Shown: positions 45,501 to 53,988 of the stretch, piece by piece
How the letters are laid out: every line of letters begins with the position of its first letter
Numbering within the stretch: the stretch's first letter is position 1
Assembly: GCA_021801705.1 (NCBI GenBank)
Contig: JAJYXP010000068.1
Span: forward strand, 1 to 55,653
DNA from: Pseudomonadota bacterium
GTDB taxonomy: Bacteria > Pseudomonadota > Gammaproteobacteria > Burkholderiales > Sulfuricellaceae
Direction: 5' to 3'
DNA length: 55,653 nucleotides
The notes under the pieces: model-generated
What the model saw: only the letters and a program-made list of their open reading frames with translations
What the model was told of the DNA's origin: nothing
The model's database searches: none
Program-made: the position numbers and the translations under genes

Positions 45501-46155
45501 TTACGACATCGGCTTCGGCGGTCTCGACCATGTCATCTCCACCGGCCGCAACGTCAATATCCTGGTGCTCGACACCGAGGTCTATTCCAACACCGGCGGG
45601 CAGATGTCCAAGGCCACGCCGCGCGGCGCCATCGCGAAATTCGCCGCCGGCGGCAAGCACACCGGCAAGAAGGATCTGGCGCAGATTGCCATGAGCTACG
45701 GCCACGTCTACGTTGCCCATGTCGCCTACGGCGCGAAGGATACGCATACGCTGAAGACCTTCCTCGAAGCGGAGTCCTTTGACGGTCCGTCGCTCATCAT
45801 CTGCTACAGCCCCTGCGGCGAGCACGGCTACGACCTGAGCAAGCAGCACCAGCAGCAGGAGCTGGCGGTAGCAAGCGGCCACTGGCCGCTGTTCACCTAT
45901 GATCCGCGGCGCGAACAGGAGGGCAGGAACCCGCTCAAGCTGGATTCGCCGAAACCGTCCGTGTCCTACCGCGAGTTCATCCGGAACGAGCCGCGCTTCC
46001 GCGGCTTGATGAAGGAACTGGACAGCGATGGCGGCGAGGTGCTGGCGTTCTACGAGAACGAGCTGCAGAAGCGCTACGCGATTTACGAGCAGATGGCGGG
46101 GAGCCCCGGCAAGGGCGCCGAAGCGGGAGCCAAGAAGGAGCCGACTGAACCTTAA
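42550..46155 (+). CDS. nifJ: Pyruvate:ferredoxin (flavodoxin) oxidoreductase
   Basis: A 1201-residue single-chain PFOR, which splits pyruvate with CoA to acetyl-CoA, CO2 and reduced ferredoxin, or runs in reverse for CO2 fixation. Domains in order: a TPP-type domain (YPITPSSPMGEYSDAW), the gamma domain (GSDGTVGANKNTIKI), two 4Fe-4S clusters in CIYCGKCPFVCPHTAI and CTGCSLCVDICPAVSK, and the TPP-binding C-terminus (CVGCGETPYIRL; VVANATGCSSIYGG; GDGWAYDIGFGGLDHV). All the cluster cysteines are present. The name nifJ is by homology; no nif genes are nearby. It is set alone with a 630-base upstream region. Confidence 0.95.
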   Translation: MSQARMVTIDGNEAAAYIAHLTNEVIAIYPITPSSPMGEYSDAWSAEGVRNLWGAVPEVVEMQSEGGAAGTIHGALQSGSLATTFTASQGLLLMIPNMFKIAGELTPFVMHVAARSLAAQGLSIFGDHSDVMAARSTGFAYLASNSVQEAMDMALIAQAATLEARVPILHFFDGFRTSHEVAKVEQVPFEVAREMIADELVFAHRARALSPDHPVIRGTSQNPDVYFQARETVNPFYDRMPEIVQKTMDKFAGLTGRQYRLYEYAGAPDAERVMILMGSGADAAEETVAHLTAHGEKVGLVKVRLYRPFAADALLQAIPATAKRIAVLDRTKEPGAGGEPLYKDVVTAVAEAAGAGNLPFAAVPRVVGGRYGLSSKEFTPGMIKGVFDELKKERPKNHFTVGIIDDLTHTSLEWDADFRTDAGLGVNRCMFYGLGSDGTVGANKNTIKILGEETELYGQGYFVYDSKKAGAATISHLRFSAQPIHSPYLIGSNEANFVGCHQPVFLDRFDMLENAAEGAVFLLNSPEPAGRVWDTLTRRMQQQIMDKKLEFYVIDAYAIAKATGMGSRINTIMQTCFFAISGVLPRDVAIEKIKHAAEKSYSKKGRAVVEANWKAIDETIANLHRVNVPAQVSSTREMPQPVPASAPEFVRKITAEIMSGRGDLLPVSALPNDGTWPSGTAVWDKRNLAQEIPVWDEELCIYCGKCPFVCPHTAIRSKVFPAEMAKNAPPTFKHIQVKGKEFEQGMHISYQVAPEDCTGCSLCVDICPAVSKVDGHKALEMRPQAKLREQERENFGFFLTLPEFDRTQLRTSTIKGAMVMQPLFEFPTACVGCGETPYIRLASQLFGDRMVVANATGCSSIYGGNLPTTPYSKNAEGRGPAWNNSLFEDNAEFGLGFRVSIDKHAEHAGELLEHLKDKVGGELAEAILNADQSTEAGIFQQRERVEALRRKLAGIDSAAARQLESLAEYLVKKSVWIIGGDGWAYDIGFGGLDHVISTGRNVNILVLDTEVYSNTGGQMSKATPRGAIAKFAAGGKHTGKKDLAQIAMSYGHVYVAHVAYGAKDTHTLKTFLEAESFDGPSLIICYSPCGEHGYDLSKQHQQQELAVASGHWPLFTYDPRREQEGRNPLKLDSPKPSVSYREFIRNEPRFRGLMKELDSDGGEVLAFYENELQKRYAIYEQMAGSPGKGAEAGAKKEPTEP

Positions 46156-46189
46156 TCCCTTTTTTGCCCGAGTGTTATTCTAGAAAACG

Positions 46190-46341
46190 TCTATTGAAAC
46201 CGCCAAGACGCCAAGATCGCCAAGAAATTCATGTCCTCACAGGATGCTGGACGGTCACCCGTCGGTGATTCGGCTAACTCGGCCTTTTCTTCGCCATTAC
46301 TTGGCGTCCTTGGCGTCTTGGCGGTTCAACTGCTTTTTATG
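46190..46341. repeat. Inverted repeat, family CCGCCAAGACGCCAAG, copy 2
   Basis: The inverted counterpart of 571-723, with ends GAAACCGCCAAGACGCC and GGCGTCTTGGCGGTTC. It runs up to the stop codon of the CbiM-like gene and occupies most of the nifJ-cbiM gap. Confidence 0.8.
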
Positions 46342-46344
46342 GGG

Positions 46345-47010
46345 TTATTTGCGGTGCAGGTAGCGTGCGTCGTCGAACGTGCCGACCCACTGCGGGGTAT
46401 ACACCACCATCATGGTGATCGCCATGCCGGTAGTGACCGCCTCCGACCAGGCCATCAGGATGAAGTAGGGCAGGTAGTCGTGGAAGAGATAGGCTGCCGG
46501 ATAGGCGCCGGACAAGAGCAGGAGCAGCGTTGCCCCCAGGCCGGTGGCGGCCATGGCCAGCGCGCCGCCGAAGAAGGCGTTGAGAAAAATGTAGACGAAC
46601 AGGTGGTTGGGCAGTTTCCGGTCCGCCAGCCAGTACATGCCGTAGCTCACCGCGATCGGCACCGCGCCCATGACAAGGGCGTTCCAGCCGTATCCCTGCC
46701 AGCCGCTCATGCCCGCCAGGGTGACGGCGGTAAGGACGATAATGATGCCGAGGATGGCCAGTTGCGGCCCGAACATCAGCGTCATGGCGGTGGCGCCGAG
46801 CAGGTGAAAGTTCAGCCCCGGCTTGATGCCGGTCTTGATGCTCCACAGCGCCATGAGAACCACGCACGCGCCCAGCCAAAGGTTGAGCTGGCTCGCGTCC
46901 TTGAGCCTGCGCCAGGGTGCGGTACGCAGCGCCCAGACCAGCAGCGGCACGAGCAGGCCGGATCCGGTCCAGTACCAGGCGGAGGGCAAGAGCAGGTCGG
47001 GAAAATTCAT
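46345..47010 (-). CDS. CbiM-like energy-coupling-factor permease
   Basis: A 221-residue membrane protein with about six segments, similar to the CbiM/ECF permease family (HLLGATAMTLMFGPQLAILGIIIVLTAVTLAG; NALVMGAVPIAVSYGMYWLADRKL). CbiM is the cobalt-binding component of CbiMNQO. The typical N-terminal MHIMEG is absent (MNFPDLLLPSAWYW), and no CbiN, Q or O partner is adjacent, so a role in cobalt uptake is only suggested. It is divergent from the HAD phosphatase gene. Confidence 0.7.
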   Translation of the reverse strand: MNFPDLLLPSAWYWTGSGLLVPLLVWALRTAPWRRLKDASQLNLWLGACVVLMALWSIKTGIKPGLNFHLLGATAMTLMFGPQLAILGIIIVLTAVTLAGMSGWQGYGWNALVMGAVPIAVSYGMYWLADRKLPNHLFVYIFLNAFFGGALAMAATGLGATLLLLLSGAYPAAYLFHDYLPYFILMAWSEAVTTGMAITMMVVYTPQWVGTFDDARYLHRK

Positions 47011-47064
47011 CGCACTATTTTACGTTATACTCCACGATTATTTGTAAGAGCGGAGTATTGAATC

Positions 47065-47727
47065 TTGAAACTGGTGTTATTCGATCTGGACAACACGCTG
47101 CTTTCCGGTGACAGCGATTTCGAGTGGGCGCAGTTCCTGATCGAGCGCGGCGTGCTCGACCGCGAAGTATACGAGGCGCGCAACCAGGCCTTTTACGATC
47201 AATACAAGGCCGGCACGCTGGATATCCACGAATTCCTCGATTTCCAGTTGAAGCCCTTGTCGCGCCACCCGCGCGCGCAACTGGACACCTGGCATGCGCA
47301 GTTCATGCAGGAAAAGATCCTGCCCATCATCAACCGCAAGGCGCGCGAACTGGTGGACAGGCAGTTGCGCGAGGCGGACCTGCTTGCCATCATTACCGCC
47401 ACCAACAGCTTCGTCACCACGCCGATTGCACGCGAATTCAGGGTCGAGCACCTGATCGCCACCGAGCCGGAACAGAACGGCGGCGAGTTCAGCGGCAAGG
47501 TGGCGGGAATCCCCTGCTTCCGCGAAGGGAAAATCACCCGGCTCGATGCCTGGCTGAAACAGCGCGGGGCAAGCTGGGCGGGGGTGAAGGAAAGCTGGTT
47601 CTACAGCGATTCCCTCAACGACCTGCCGCTGCTGGAACGCGTCAGCAACCCGGTGGCCGTGGATCCCGACCCCACCCTGCAGGCGCATGCCGAAAAGCGC
47701 GGCTGGCCGATCATCAGCCTGCGGTGA
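47065..47727 (+). CDS. HAD-IB family phosphatase (SerB-like)
   Basis: A 220-residue HAD hydrolase of subfamily IB. Motif I is LVLFDLDNTLL; motif II is the Thr in AIITATNSF; motif III is in FREGKITRLDAWL; and motif IV is FYSDSLNDLPLLE. The family includes phosphoserine phosphatase and many others, so the substrate is unknown. The start is TTG at 47065 (CGGAG nine bases before); no ATG fits. It is the last gene before the REP/RAYT nest. Confidence 0.85.
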   Translation: MKLVLFDLDNTLLSGDSDFEWAQFLIERGVLDREVYEARNQAFYDQYKAGTLDIHEFLDFQLKPLSRHPRAQLDTWHAQFMQEKILPIINRKARELVDRQLREADLLAIITATNSFVTTPIAREFRVEHLIATEPEQNGGEFSGKVAGIPCFREGKITRLDAWLKQRGASWAGVKESWFYSDSLNDLPLLERVSNPVAVDPDPTLQAHAEKRGWPIISLR

Positions 47728-47852
47728 GCGGGGTGAAAATCGGGCGGCTGGATCATCCCGTGCGCGACATCGGCGCAGGCCGCAAGGCGCTCTCCTTCGG
47801 AATTCGGAAAATCAAGCAGCACCGCTACTTGTATATCGTCACGCCCACCCGA

Positions 47853-47954
47853 TGTGCGAATGAATTCGCACCTACATTCGTCACGCTCATCCAGTGTGCG
47901 AACGAATTCACACCTACATGTAGGGCCGAATTCATTCGGCCAGCCAAGCTGGAA
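47853..47954. repeat. REP nest upstream of the RAYT gene
   Basis: Three palindromes in a row: TGTGCGAATGAATTCGCACC, then GTGTGCGAACGAATTCACAC, then GGGCCGAATTCATTCGGCCA continuing into AGCCAAGCTGGAA. The last unit, 47920-47954, is repeated exactly (35 bases) at 48436-48470 on the other side of the transposase gene. The 125 bases between the HAD stop and this nest have no gene. Confidence 0.85.
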
Positions 47955-48015
47955 AGAGCATGACCTACGACGCCTTGCGTAAGGGCCGTTTTCCTCGCCC
48001 TCCCAGGTATATTTC

Positions 48016-48405
48016 GTGACAACCGTCACTTCGAGACGAGAAGCCTATTTTGACTTCGCTTGCGGCAGGCATATTGTGCAGGAGATGCGCCATTTGCACG
48101 ACGCGGGGCTGCTTGAGTCGTTGGCTTGGGTGCTTATGCCGGATCACTTGCATTGGTTGTTCCAATTGGAGGAGAAGGCTGATTTGCCCGGCGTGATGAA
48201 ATTGTTCAAGGCCCGTTCCGCGAGGCGGGCAAACCAGTTTCTGGGGCGAAGGGGAACGGTTTGGCAAAGGGCCTGCCACGACCATGCCTTGCGGAAAGAG
48301 GAGGACGCGCGCGAGATTGCACGCTACATCGTAGCCAATCCCTTGCGGGCCGGGCTGGTCAAACGAATTGGGGATTATCCGCTATGGGATGCGGCGTGGT
48401 TGTAG
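48016..48405 (+). CDS. REP-associated tyrosine transposase (RAYT)
   Basis: A 129-residue RAYT of the IS200/IS605 (TnpA-REP) family, which cuts single-stranded DNA at REP palindromes. The HUH-type metal site is HLH in MPDHLHWLF; the catalytic Tyr lies in ARYIVANPLRAGLV; RRGTVWQRACHDHALR is also family-specific. In this frame only GTG at 48016 can start it. The missing N-terminus (MTYDALRKGRFPR) is encoded just upstream from ATG 47960 but in another frame, so the gene is frameshifted by one base, or starts at the GTG. It is flanked on both sides by REP palindromes. Confidence 0.82.
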   Translation: MTTVTSRREAYFDFACGRHIVQEMRHLHDAGLLESLAWVLMPDHLHWLFQLEEKADLPGVMKLFKARSARRANQFLGRRGTVWQRACHDHALRKEEDAREIARYIVANPLRAGLVKRIGDYPLWDAAWL

Positions 48406-48410
48406 CGCAT

Positions 48411-48495
48411 TGGCCGAATGAATTCGCGCCTTCACGTAGGGCCGAATTCATTCGGCCAGCCAAGCTGGAATTGGTCGAATGAATTCGACCCTACA
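48411..48495. repeat. REP nest downstream of the RAYT gene
   Basis: Palindromes TGGCCGAATGAATTCGCGCC, then GGGCCGAATTCATTCGGCCA (part of the 35-base direct repeat), then GGTCGAATGAATTCGACC. The last one contains the btuC start codon (ATG 48479). Confidence 0.85.
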
Positions 48496-49455
48496 TTTCC
48501 CCGCAACATGGCTTGTACTCACGGTCGTCGCGCCTATTGCTTCCGTAGTGACCGGACTCGCCTTCGGCAGCGTCGACCTGCCGCTGGGCGATGTGCTGCG
48601 CGCGCTGATCGGGAAGGAAGCCACGCTGGTGACGGATATCGTGTGGCAGTTGCGCCTGCCGCGGGTATTGAGCGCATTCGCCTGTGGCGGCCTGCTGGCC
48701 CTGGCCGGTGCGCTGCTCCAGGCGCTGCTGCGCAATCCCCTGGCCGACCCTTATATCCTGGGCATTTCCGGCGGGGCGGCCGTGGCGGCGCTGAGCGCGA
48801 TGATTTTCGGCCTGGCCGCCGCCGCGGTGAGCTTTTCCGCCCTTGGCGGCGCGCTCGCCGCAGTCGGCCTGGTATTCGCCCTGGGCTTCAGCCGCGGCGG
48901 CAACATGGTGCGCCTGCTGCTCACGGGCGTCGTGCTGTCGGCAGGCTTTGGCGCCCTGATCAGTCTGCTGCTGACCCTGGCGCCGGATGCGCAGGTGCGC
49001 GGCATGCTGTTCTGGCTGATGGGCGACCTTTCCCAGGCGCAGGCGCCGGGTCCGGTTTGGGGTATCCTGCTGGCGGCGCTGGGGTTCGGCTGGTGGCAGG
49101 CCAAAAGCCTGGACATCCTCGGGCTGGGCGAGCTCAAGGCCCACTCTTTGGGCATTGCGGTGCGGCCGCTGCAAATCGCGATTTTCTTCGCTGCCTCCGC
49201 CGCCACCGCGGCGGTCGTGGTCGAGGCCGGCACGATCGGCTTCGTCGGCCTGATCGTGCCGCACTTTGTCCGCCTGCTGGGTTTTAGCGGTCACCGCCGG
49301 CTGCTGCCGCTTGCCGCGCTGGCCGGCGGCTGCTTCCTGACCCTGGCCGATACCCTGGCGCGCACCGCCATCGCGCCGCAGCAGTTGCCGGTGGGGGTGC
49401 TCACCGCCCTGCTGGGCGTGCCGCTGCTGTTGTTCCTGTTGAGCCGGAAAGCCTG

Positions 49456-49456
<1 letters not shown>
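48479..49456 (+). CDS. btuC: Cobalamin-type ABC transporter permease
   Basis: A 325-residue FecCD/BtuC-type permease with about ten membrane segments. Typical parts are LRLPRVLSAFACGGLLALAGALLQALLRNPLADPYILGISGGAAVAAL and the ATPase-contact loop with GTIGFVGLIVPHFVRLLG. The only ATG in frame is at 48479, inside a REP palindrome, so the first five to six codons (MNSTLH) come from the repeat. There is no strong ribosome site. The permease is coupled to btuD by a one-base overlap (TGATG). Its partner binding protein, btuF, is 41 kb away. Confidence 0.9.
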
Positions 49457-50214
<758 letters not shown>

Positions 50215-50290
50215 TATGGGTTCTAAACGGCTGAACCGCTTTTTCCAGGTTGATATTTCCTTTTCCCGCTTTTTTCCGAATCCAGAATAA

Positions 50291-51655
50291 ATGATCCGCA
50301 AGTTCATCCGCCGCGTTTTCAATAAAAAATCCCCGACCGGAGGCAAGCCGCGCATTTTTCCGCTCATGAAGCATGGCATCACCGCCGACCACCTCAGTCC
50401 GTGCGCGCTGAAGACGGCAAGAACATTACAGCAGGCGGGCTTCAAGGCCTTCGTCGTGGGCGGCGCGGTGCGCGACCTGCTGCTCGGCCGGGAGCCCAAG
50501 GATTTCGACGTCGCCACCGACGCCGAGCCGGACGAAGTGCGCGATCTGTTCCGGCGCTCCCGCATCATCGGGCGGCGTTTCCGCATCGTCCACGTCATGT
50601 GCGGTGCCGAAACCATCGAGGTTTCCACCTTCCGCACCGTCGCCGTCGCCAGCAACAACGAGCACGAAGACCGCCAGACCGACCAGGAAAGCGGCCGCAT
50701 CCTGCGCGACAATGTGTTCGGCTCCCAGGAAGAGGATTCCATGCGCCGCGACTTCACCGTCAACGCGCTGTATTACGACCCGGTCAGCCAGGAAATATGG
50801 GATTACCACAACGGCGTGGCCGACCTCAAGGCAGGGGTGCTGCGCATCATCGGCGACCCGGCCCAGCGCTACCGCGAGGACCCGGTGCGCATGCTGCGCG
50901 CCGTGCGTTTTGCCGCCAAGCTCGGGCTGAAGCTGGATCCGGCGGCGATAAAGCCGATCCGGGAACTGGCCGAGCTGCTGGAGGATGTTCCCGCGGCGCG
51001 GCTGTTCGACGAAATGCTCAAGCTGCTGTTTTCCGGCCACGCGGTGCAGAGCGTGCTGCTGCTGCGCAAGAAAGGCCTGCACCACGGCCTGCTGCCGATG
51101 CTCGACGTGATCCTGGAACAGCCGATGGGCGAGCGTTTCGTCATGCTGGCGCTGGCCAAGACCGACCAGCGCATCGTGCAGGGAAAGCCGGTTTCACCCG
51201 CTTTCCTGTTCGCGGCCCTGCTCTGGCACGAAGTGCTGGCCGCCTGGCAGCAATGCCAGGCCGACGGGGAACGGCCCATTCCGGCGCTGCACCTGGCGAT
51301 GGATCTGGTGCTGACGGCGCAGAGCGAGAAACTGGCCATTCCCCACCGTTACGATGCGGTGATGAAGGAAATCTGGACCATGCAGCCGCGCTTCCTGCAG
51401 CGCGCCGGCCAGCGCCCTTTCCGTCTGCTCGAGCACCCGCGCTTCCGCGCCGCCTACGATTTCCTCGTGATGCGCTGCGAAAGCGGCGAGGTGGATGCCG
51501 AAGTCGGGCGCTGGTGGGAAGATTTCCAGAATGCCGGCGATGAAGAGCGCGGACGGATGCTGATCAAGGATGAGGGTGCTCCGAAAAAGCGCCGCCGGCG
51601 CAAGCCCAAGGCCGCCAGACCGGCTGGAGAAGATCAACCTGTAGCCACGGATTAA
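50291..51655 (+). CDS. pcnB: Poly(A) polymerase I
   Basis: A 454-residue class-II poly(A) polymerase, adding A tails to RNA 3' ends and marking them for decay. The nucleotidyltransferase site is VVGGAVRDLLLGREPKDFDVATD; the RNA-binding neck follows (GDPAQRYREDPVRMLRAVRFAAKLGLKL), and the end is basic (APKKRRRRKPKAARP), as usual for PcnB. The last codons (VATD and stop) lie within an intergenic inverted repeat. folK follows after about 60 bases, so the two are likely cotranscribed, as in many gamma- and betaproteobacteria. Confidence 0.95.
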   Translation: MIRKFIRRVFNKKSPTGGKPRIFPLMKHGITADHLSPCALKTARTLQQAGFKAFVVGGAVRDLLLGREPKDFDVATDAEPDEVRDLFRRSRIIGRRFRIVHVMCGAETIEVSTFRTVAVASNNEHEDRQTDQESGRILRDNVFGSQEEDSMRRDFTVNALYYDPVSQEIWDYHNGVADLKAGVLRIIGDPAQRYREDPVRMLRAVRFAAKLGLKLDPAAIKPIRELAELLEDVPAARLFDEMLKLLFSGHAVQSVLLLRKKGLHHGLLPMLDVILEQPMGERFVMLALAKTDQRIVQGKPVSPAFLFAALLWHEVLAAWQQCQADGERPIPALHLAMDLVLTAQSEKLAIPHRYDAVMKEIWTMQPRFLQRAGQRPFRLLEHPRFRAAYDFLVMRCESGEVDAEVGRWWEDFQNAGDEERGRMLIKDEGAPKKRRRRKPKAARPAGEDQPVATD

Positions 51656-51699
51656 CACGGATGAATTCATGGAGGTTTTAATCCGTGTAATCCGTGGCT
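51643..51699. repeat. Inverted repeat over the pcnB stop codon
   Basis: AGCCACGGATTAACACGGAT (51643-51662) and AATCCGTGTAATCCGTGGCT (51680-51699) form a near-perfect stem. The left arm contains the pcnB TAA stop (GATTAA). Confidence 0.8.
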
Positions 51700-51715
51700 G
51701 ATTATTCAATCTAAC

Positions 51716-52216
51716 ATGCACTCACAAAACCCCGTCAAGCGTGCCTACATCGGTCTCGGCAGCAATCTGGCCGATCCGCGCGGCCAGATACTCAAAGCTT
51801 TTGCCGAGCTCGGAAAGTTGCCGCAAACCCGCCTGCTGTCGCGCTCTTCCCTGTACCGCAGCGCGCCGGTGGGGTATGCCGGGCAACCCGATTTCATCAA
51901 TGCCGTGGCGGAGATAGCAACCGCTCTCGGCGCGCATGAATTGCTGGCGTCGCTGCTCGACATGGAGCACCGCCACGGGCGGGTGCGCGAGTTCCGCAAT
52001 GCGCCGCGCGTACTCGATCTGGATATACTGCTCTACGACGACCTGAGCTGCCACGAGAACGGGCTGACCTTGCCGCATCCGCGCATGCATGAGCGTGCCT
52101 TCGTGCTCCGGCCTTTGCATGAAATCGCGCCAGGCCGCATCATAGGCGGGCATGGACCGGTGGGCGAGTGTCTGGAAAAATGCGCCGGCCAGCGGGTGGA
52201 ACGGGTGGAGGAATAA
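51716..52216 (+). CDS. folK: 2-amino-4-hydroxy-6-hydroxymethyldihydropteridine diphosphokinase
   Basis: A 166-residue HPPK, which pyrophosphorylates hydroxymethyl-dihydropterin in folate synthesis. Signatures are AYIGLGSNLADPRGQI, YRSAPVGYAGQPDFINAVAEI, and RNAPRVLDLDILLYDD with the metal-binding Asp pair, ending in LPHPRMHERAFVLRPL. Normal length. It is the first of a folK-kinase-panBCD series, separated from the kinase by a 325-base repeat element. Confidence 0.94.
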   Translation: MHSQNPVKRAYIGLGSNLADPRGQILKAFAELGKLPQTRLLSRSSLYRSAPVGYAGQPDFINAVAEIATALGAHELLASLLDMEHRHGRVREFRNAPRVLDLDILLYDDLSCHENGLTLPHPRMHERAFVLRPLHEIAPGRIIGGHGPVGECLEKCAGQRVERVEE

Positions 52217-52533
52217 TCCTAGAAACGGCAGTTGACCGCTCCATTGAGTGCTTAATGTAATGAATTTAATAAATTTCTTCGTAAATTATGGGTTCGCTCA
52301 CTTAGTAAGGCCGCTACGGGGTGGATTGCACGATTTTTGCGGCGCATGGCGGCAGCCCTCTCTCCAACTCTCCCCCAGAGGGGGAGAGGGCGATCGTCCC
52401 CTCTCCCTTTGGGAGAGGGTTAGGGTGAGGGTTGGCAACTCCTTGGAATGGAACGACCATTCCGTGTCGTTGCGCCTTGCCCTGCACCCCAAAAATCGCA
52501 CACTCCACCCCGTCCAACTGCCGTTTCTAGGAT
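52216..52533. mobile_element. MITE-like element with 19-bp terminal inverted repeats
   Basis: A 318-base element with perfect 19-bp inverted ends, ATCCTAGAAACGGCAGTTG (52216-52234) and its complement (52515-52533). Inside is a second inverted pair (GGGGTGGATTGCACGATTTT at 52318-52337, matching 52494-52513 with three mismatches), and inside that a core of CTCTCCC/GGGAGAG repeats around 52361-52430. No ORF is inside. It separates folK from the kinase gene. Confidence 0.65.
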
Positions 52534-52541
52534 AATCCAGG

Positions 52542-53183
52542 ATGCTGTTCGGAAAATATCGTTATGTGGTGATCGCCGGGCCGATCGGGGTTGGCAAGAC
52601 CAGCCTGGCGCGGCGCCTTTCAGAACGTTTCCAGTCTGCTCTGATGCTCGAGAATCCGGACGCCAACCCTTTCCTGCCGCGCTTCTACCAGGATGCGGCG
52701 CGCTATGCCCTGCCCACCCAACTGTCTTTCCTGCTTCAGCGCGCATCCCAGATCCAGGCGCTGAAGCGGATGGGGGCGTCCGGCCGTGCCGCCGTGGCCG
52801 ATTTCATGCTGGACAAGGACCAGTTGTTTGCAAAACTCAATCTGAGCGAGGAGGAATACCGCCTTTACCAGCAGATTTACGACAGCCTGCAGCAGCAGAC
52901 GCCCAGGCCCGATCTGGTGATCTATTTGCAGGTGCCGCCGGAAGTGCTGGCCGAGCGCGTGCGCCGCCGCGGGGTGGAGTACGAAAGCACGGTCACGGTG
53001 GAGTATCTGACCCGGGTGGCGGACAGCTACAGCGAGCATTTCTACCATTACGAAGCTTCGCCGCTTTTGATCGTCAACAGCGAGAACCTCAATTTCGTCG
53101 ACCAACCGCAGGATTTCGAGCTGTTGATCGAGCGTGTCGGCCAAATGCGCGGCGGGCGCGAGTTTTTCAACAGGGCGGGCTAG
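52542..53183 (+). CDS. Deoxynucleoside kinase
   Basis: A 213-residue kinase of the dCK/dGK family. The P-loop is AGPIGVGKTS; the lid region is LAERVRRRGVEYE; ENPDANPFLPRFYQD and FMLDKDQLFAKLNL are conserved in bacterial deoxyadenosine/deoxyguanosine kinases. It phosphorylates salvaged deoxynucleosides in the cytoplasm; the preferred base is unknown. The stop is 3 bases before the panB GTG, so they are cotranslated. The same neighbour order, folK-kinase-panBC, occurs in other betaproteobacteria. Confidence 0.88.
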   Translation: MLFGKYRYVVIAGPIGVGKTSLARRLSERFQSALMLENPDANPFLPRFYQDAARYALPTQLSFLLQRASQIQALKRMGASGRAAVADFMLDKDQLFAKLNLSEEEYRLYQQIYDSLQQQTPRPDLVIYLQVPPEVLAERVRRRGVEYESTVTVEYLTRVADSYSEHFYHYEASPLLIVNSENLNFVDQPQDFELLIERVGQMRGGREFFNRAG

Positions 53184-53186
53184 CCG

Positions 53187-53978
53187 GTGAGAGCGACCCT
53201 GAGCAATTTGCGGAAGATGGCGCGGGAGGGCGAAAAAATCGCCGTGCTCACCTGCTACGACGCGAGCTTTGCCGCCGTACTGGAAAATGCCGGTGTCGAC
53301 GTGCTGCTGGTGGGCGACTCCCTCGGCATGGTGGTGCAAGGCGAGGAAACCACCCTGCCGGTGAGCCTGGACGAGATGGTCTACCATACCCGCTGCGTCG
53401 CGCGCGGCGCGAAAAAGGCTTTCATTGTCGCCGACATGCCGTTCGGCAGCTACCAGCAAAGCCCGGCGCGGGCCTACGCCAGCGCCGCCAGGCTGATGGC
53501 GGCGGGGGCGCAGATGGTCAAGCTCGAAGGCGGCACGGTGATGGCGAAGACGGTGGCCTTCCTGGTGGAACGCGGCATCCCGGTATGCGGCCATGTCGGC
53601 CTGACGCCCCAGTCCGTGCACCAGATCGGCGGCTACAAGGTGCAGGGCAAAGGCGACGCGGCGGCGCAGAAGCTGATCGAGGACGCCCTGGCGCTGCAAC
53701 AGGCGGGCGCCGGCCTGCTGGTGCTGGAGGCGATTCCGGCGGCACTGGCGCAACAGGTGACGCAGCAGTTGGCGATTCCCGTCATCGGCATCGGCGCCGG
53801 CCCGGATTGTTCCGGCCAGGTGCTGGTGCTGTACGACATGCTCGGCATTTATCCCGGCAAGACACCCAAATTCGCCCGGAATTTCATGGCGGGCGCAGGG
53901 AGCATACAGGCTGCCGTCGAGCAATACGTCAGGGCGGTGAAAAGCAGCGAATTCCCGGCGCCAGAGCATTGTTTTTGA
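53187..53978 (+). CDS. panB: 3-methyl-2-oxobutanoate hydroxymethyltransferase
   Basis: A 263-residue enzyme of pantothenate synthesis, transferring a hydroxymethyl group from methylene-THF to alpha-ketoisovalerate. Family signatures: [32 protein letters not shown] (magnesium Asp in GDS), [10 protein letters not shown], and [21 protein letters not shown]. The start is GTG at 53187 ([11 protein letters not shown]); no ATG fits before it. Pathway neighbour of panC and panD. Confidence 0.95.
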   Translation: MRATLSNLRKMAREGEKIAVLTCYDASFAAVLENAGVDVLLVGDSLGMVVQGEETTLPVSLDEMVYHTRCVARGAKKAFIVADMPFGSYQQSPARAYASAARLMAAGAQMVKLEGGTVMAKTVAFLVERGIPVCGHVGLTPQSVHQIGGYKVQGKGDAAAQKLIEDALALQQAGAGLLVLEAIPAALAQQVTQQLAIPVIGIGAGPDCSGQVLVLYDMLGIYPGKTPKFARNFMAGAGSIQAAVEQYVRAVKSSEFPAPEHCF

Positions 53979-53988
53979 TTTGTCATTC

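Noticed and set aside
42550-46155. Part of a nitrogen-fixation cluster
   Set aside because: Only the PFOR is present, with no other nif gene. Many non-diazotrophs have this enzyme.
46345-47010. Complete cobalt ECF transporter
   Set aside because: Only a CbiM-like protein is present; CbiN, CbiQ and CbiO are missing.
47853-48495. CRISPR array from repeated palindromes
   Set aside because: The units are palindromic, unevenly spaced, of mixed sequence, and flank a RAYT gene; there are no spacers of constant length and no cas genes.
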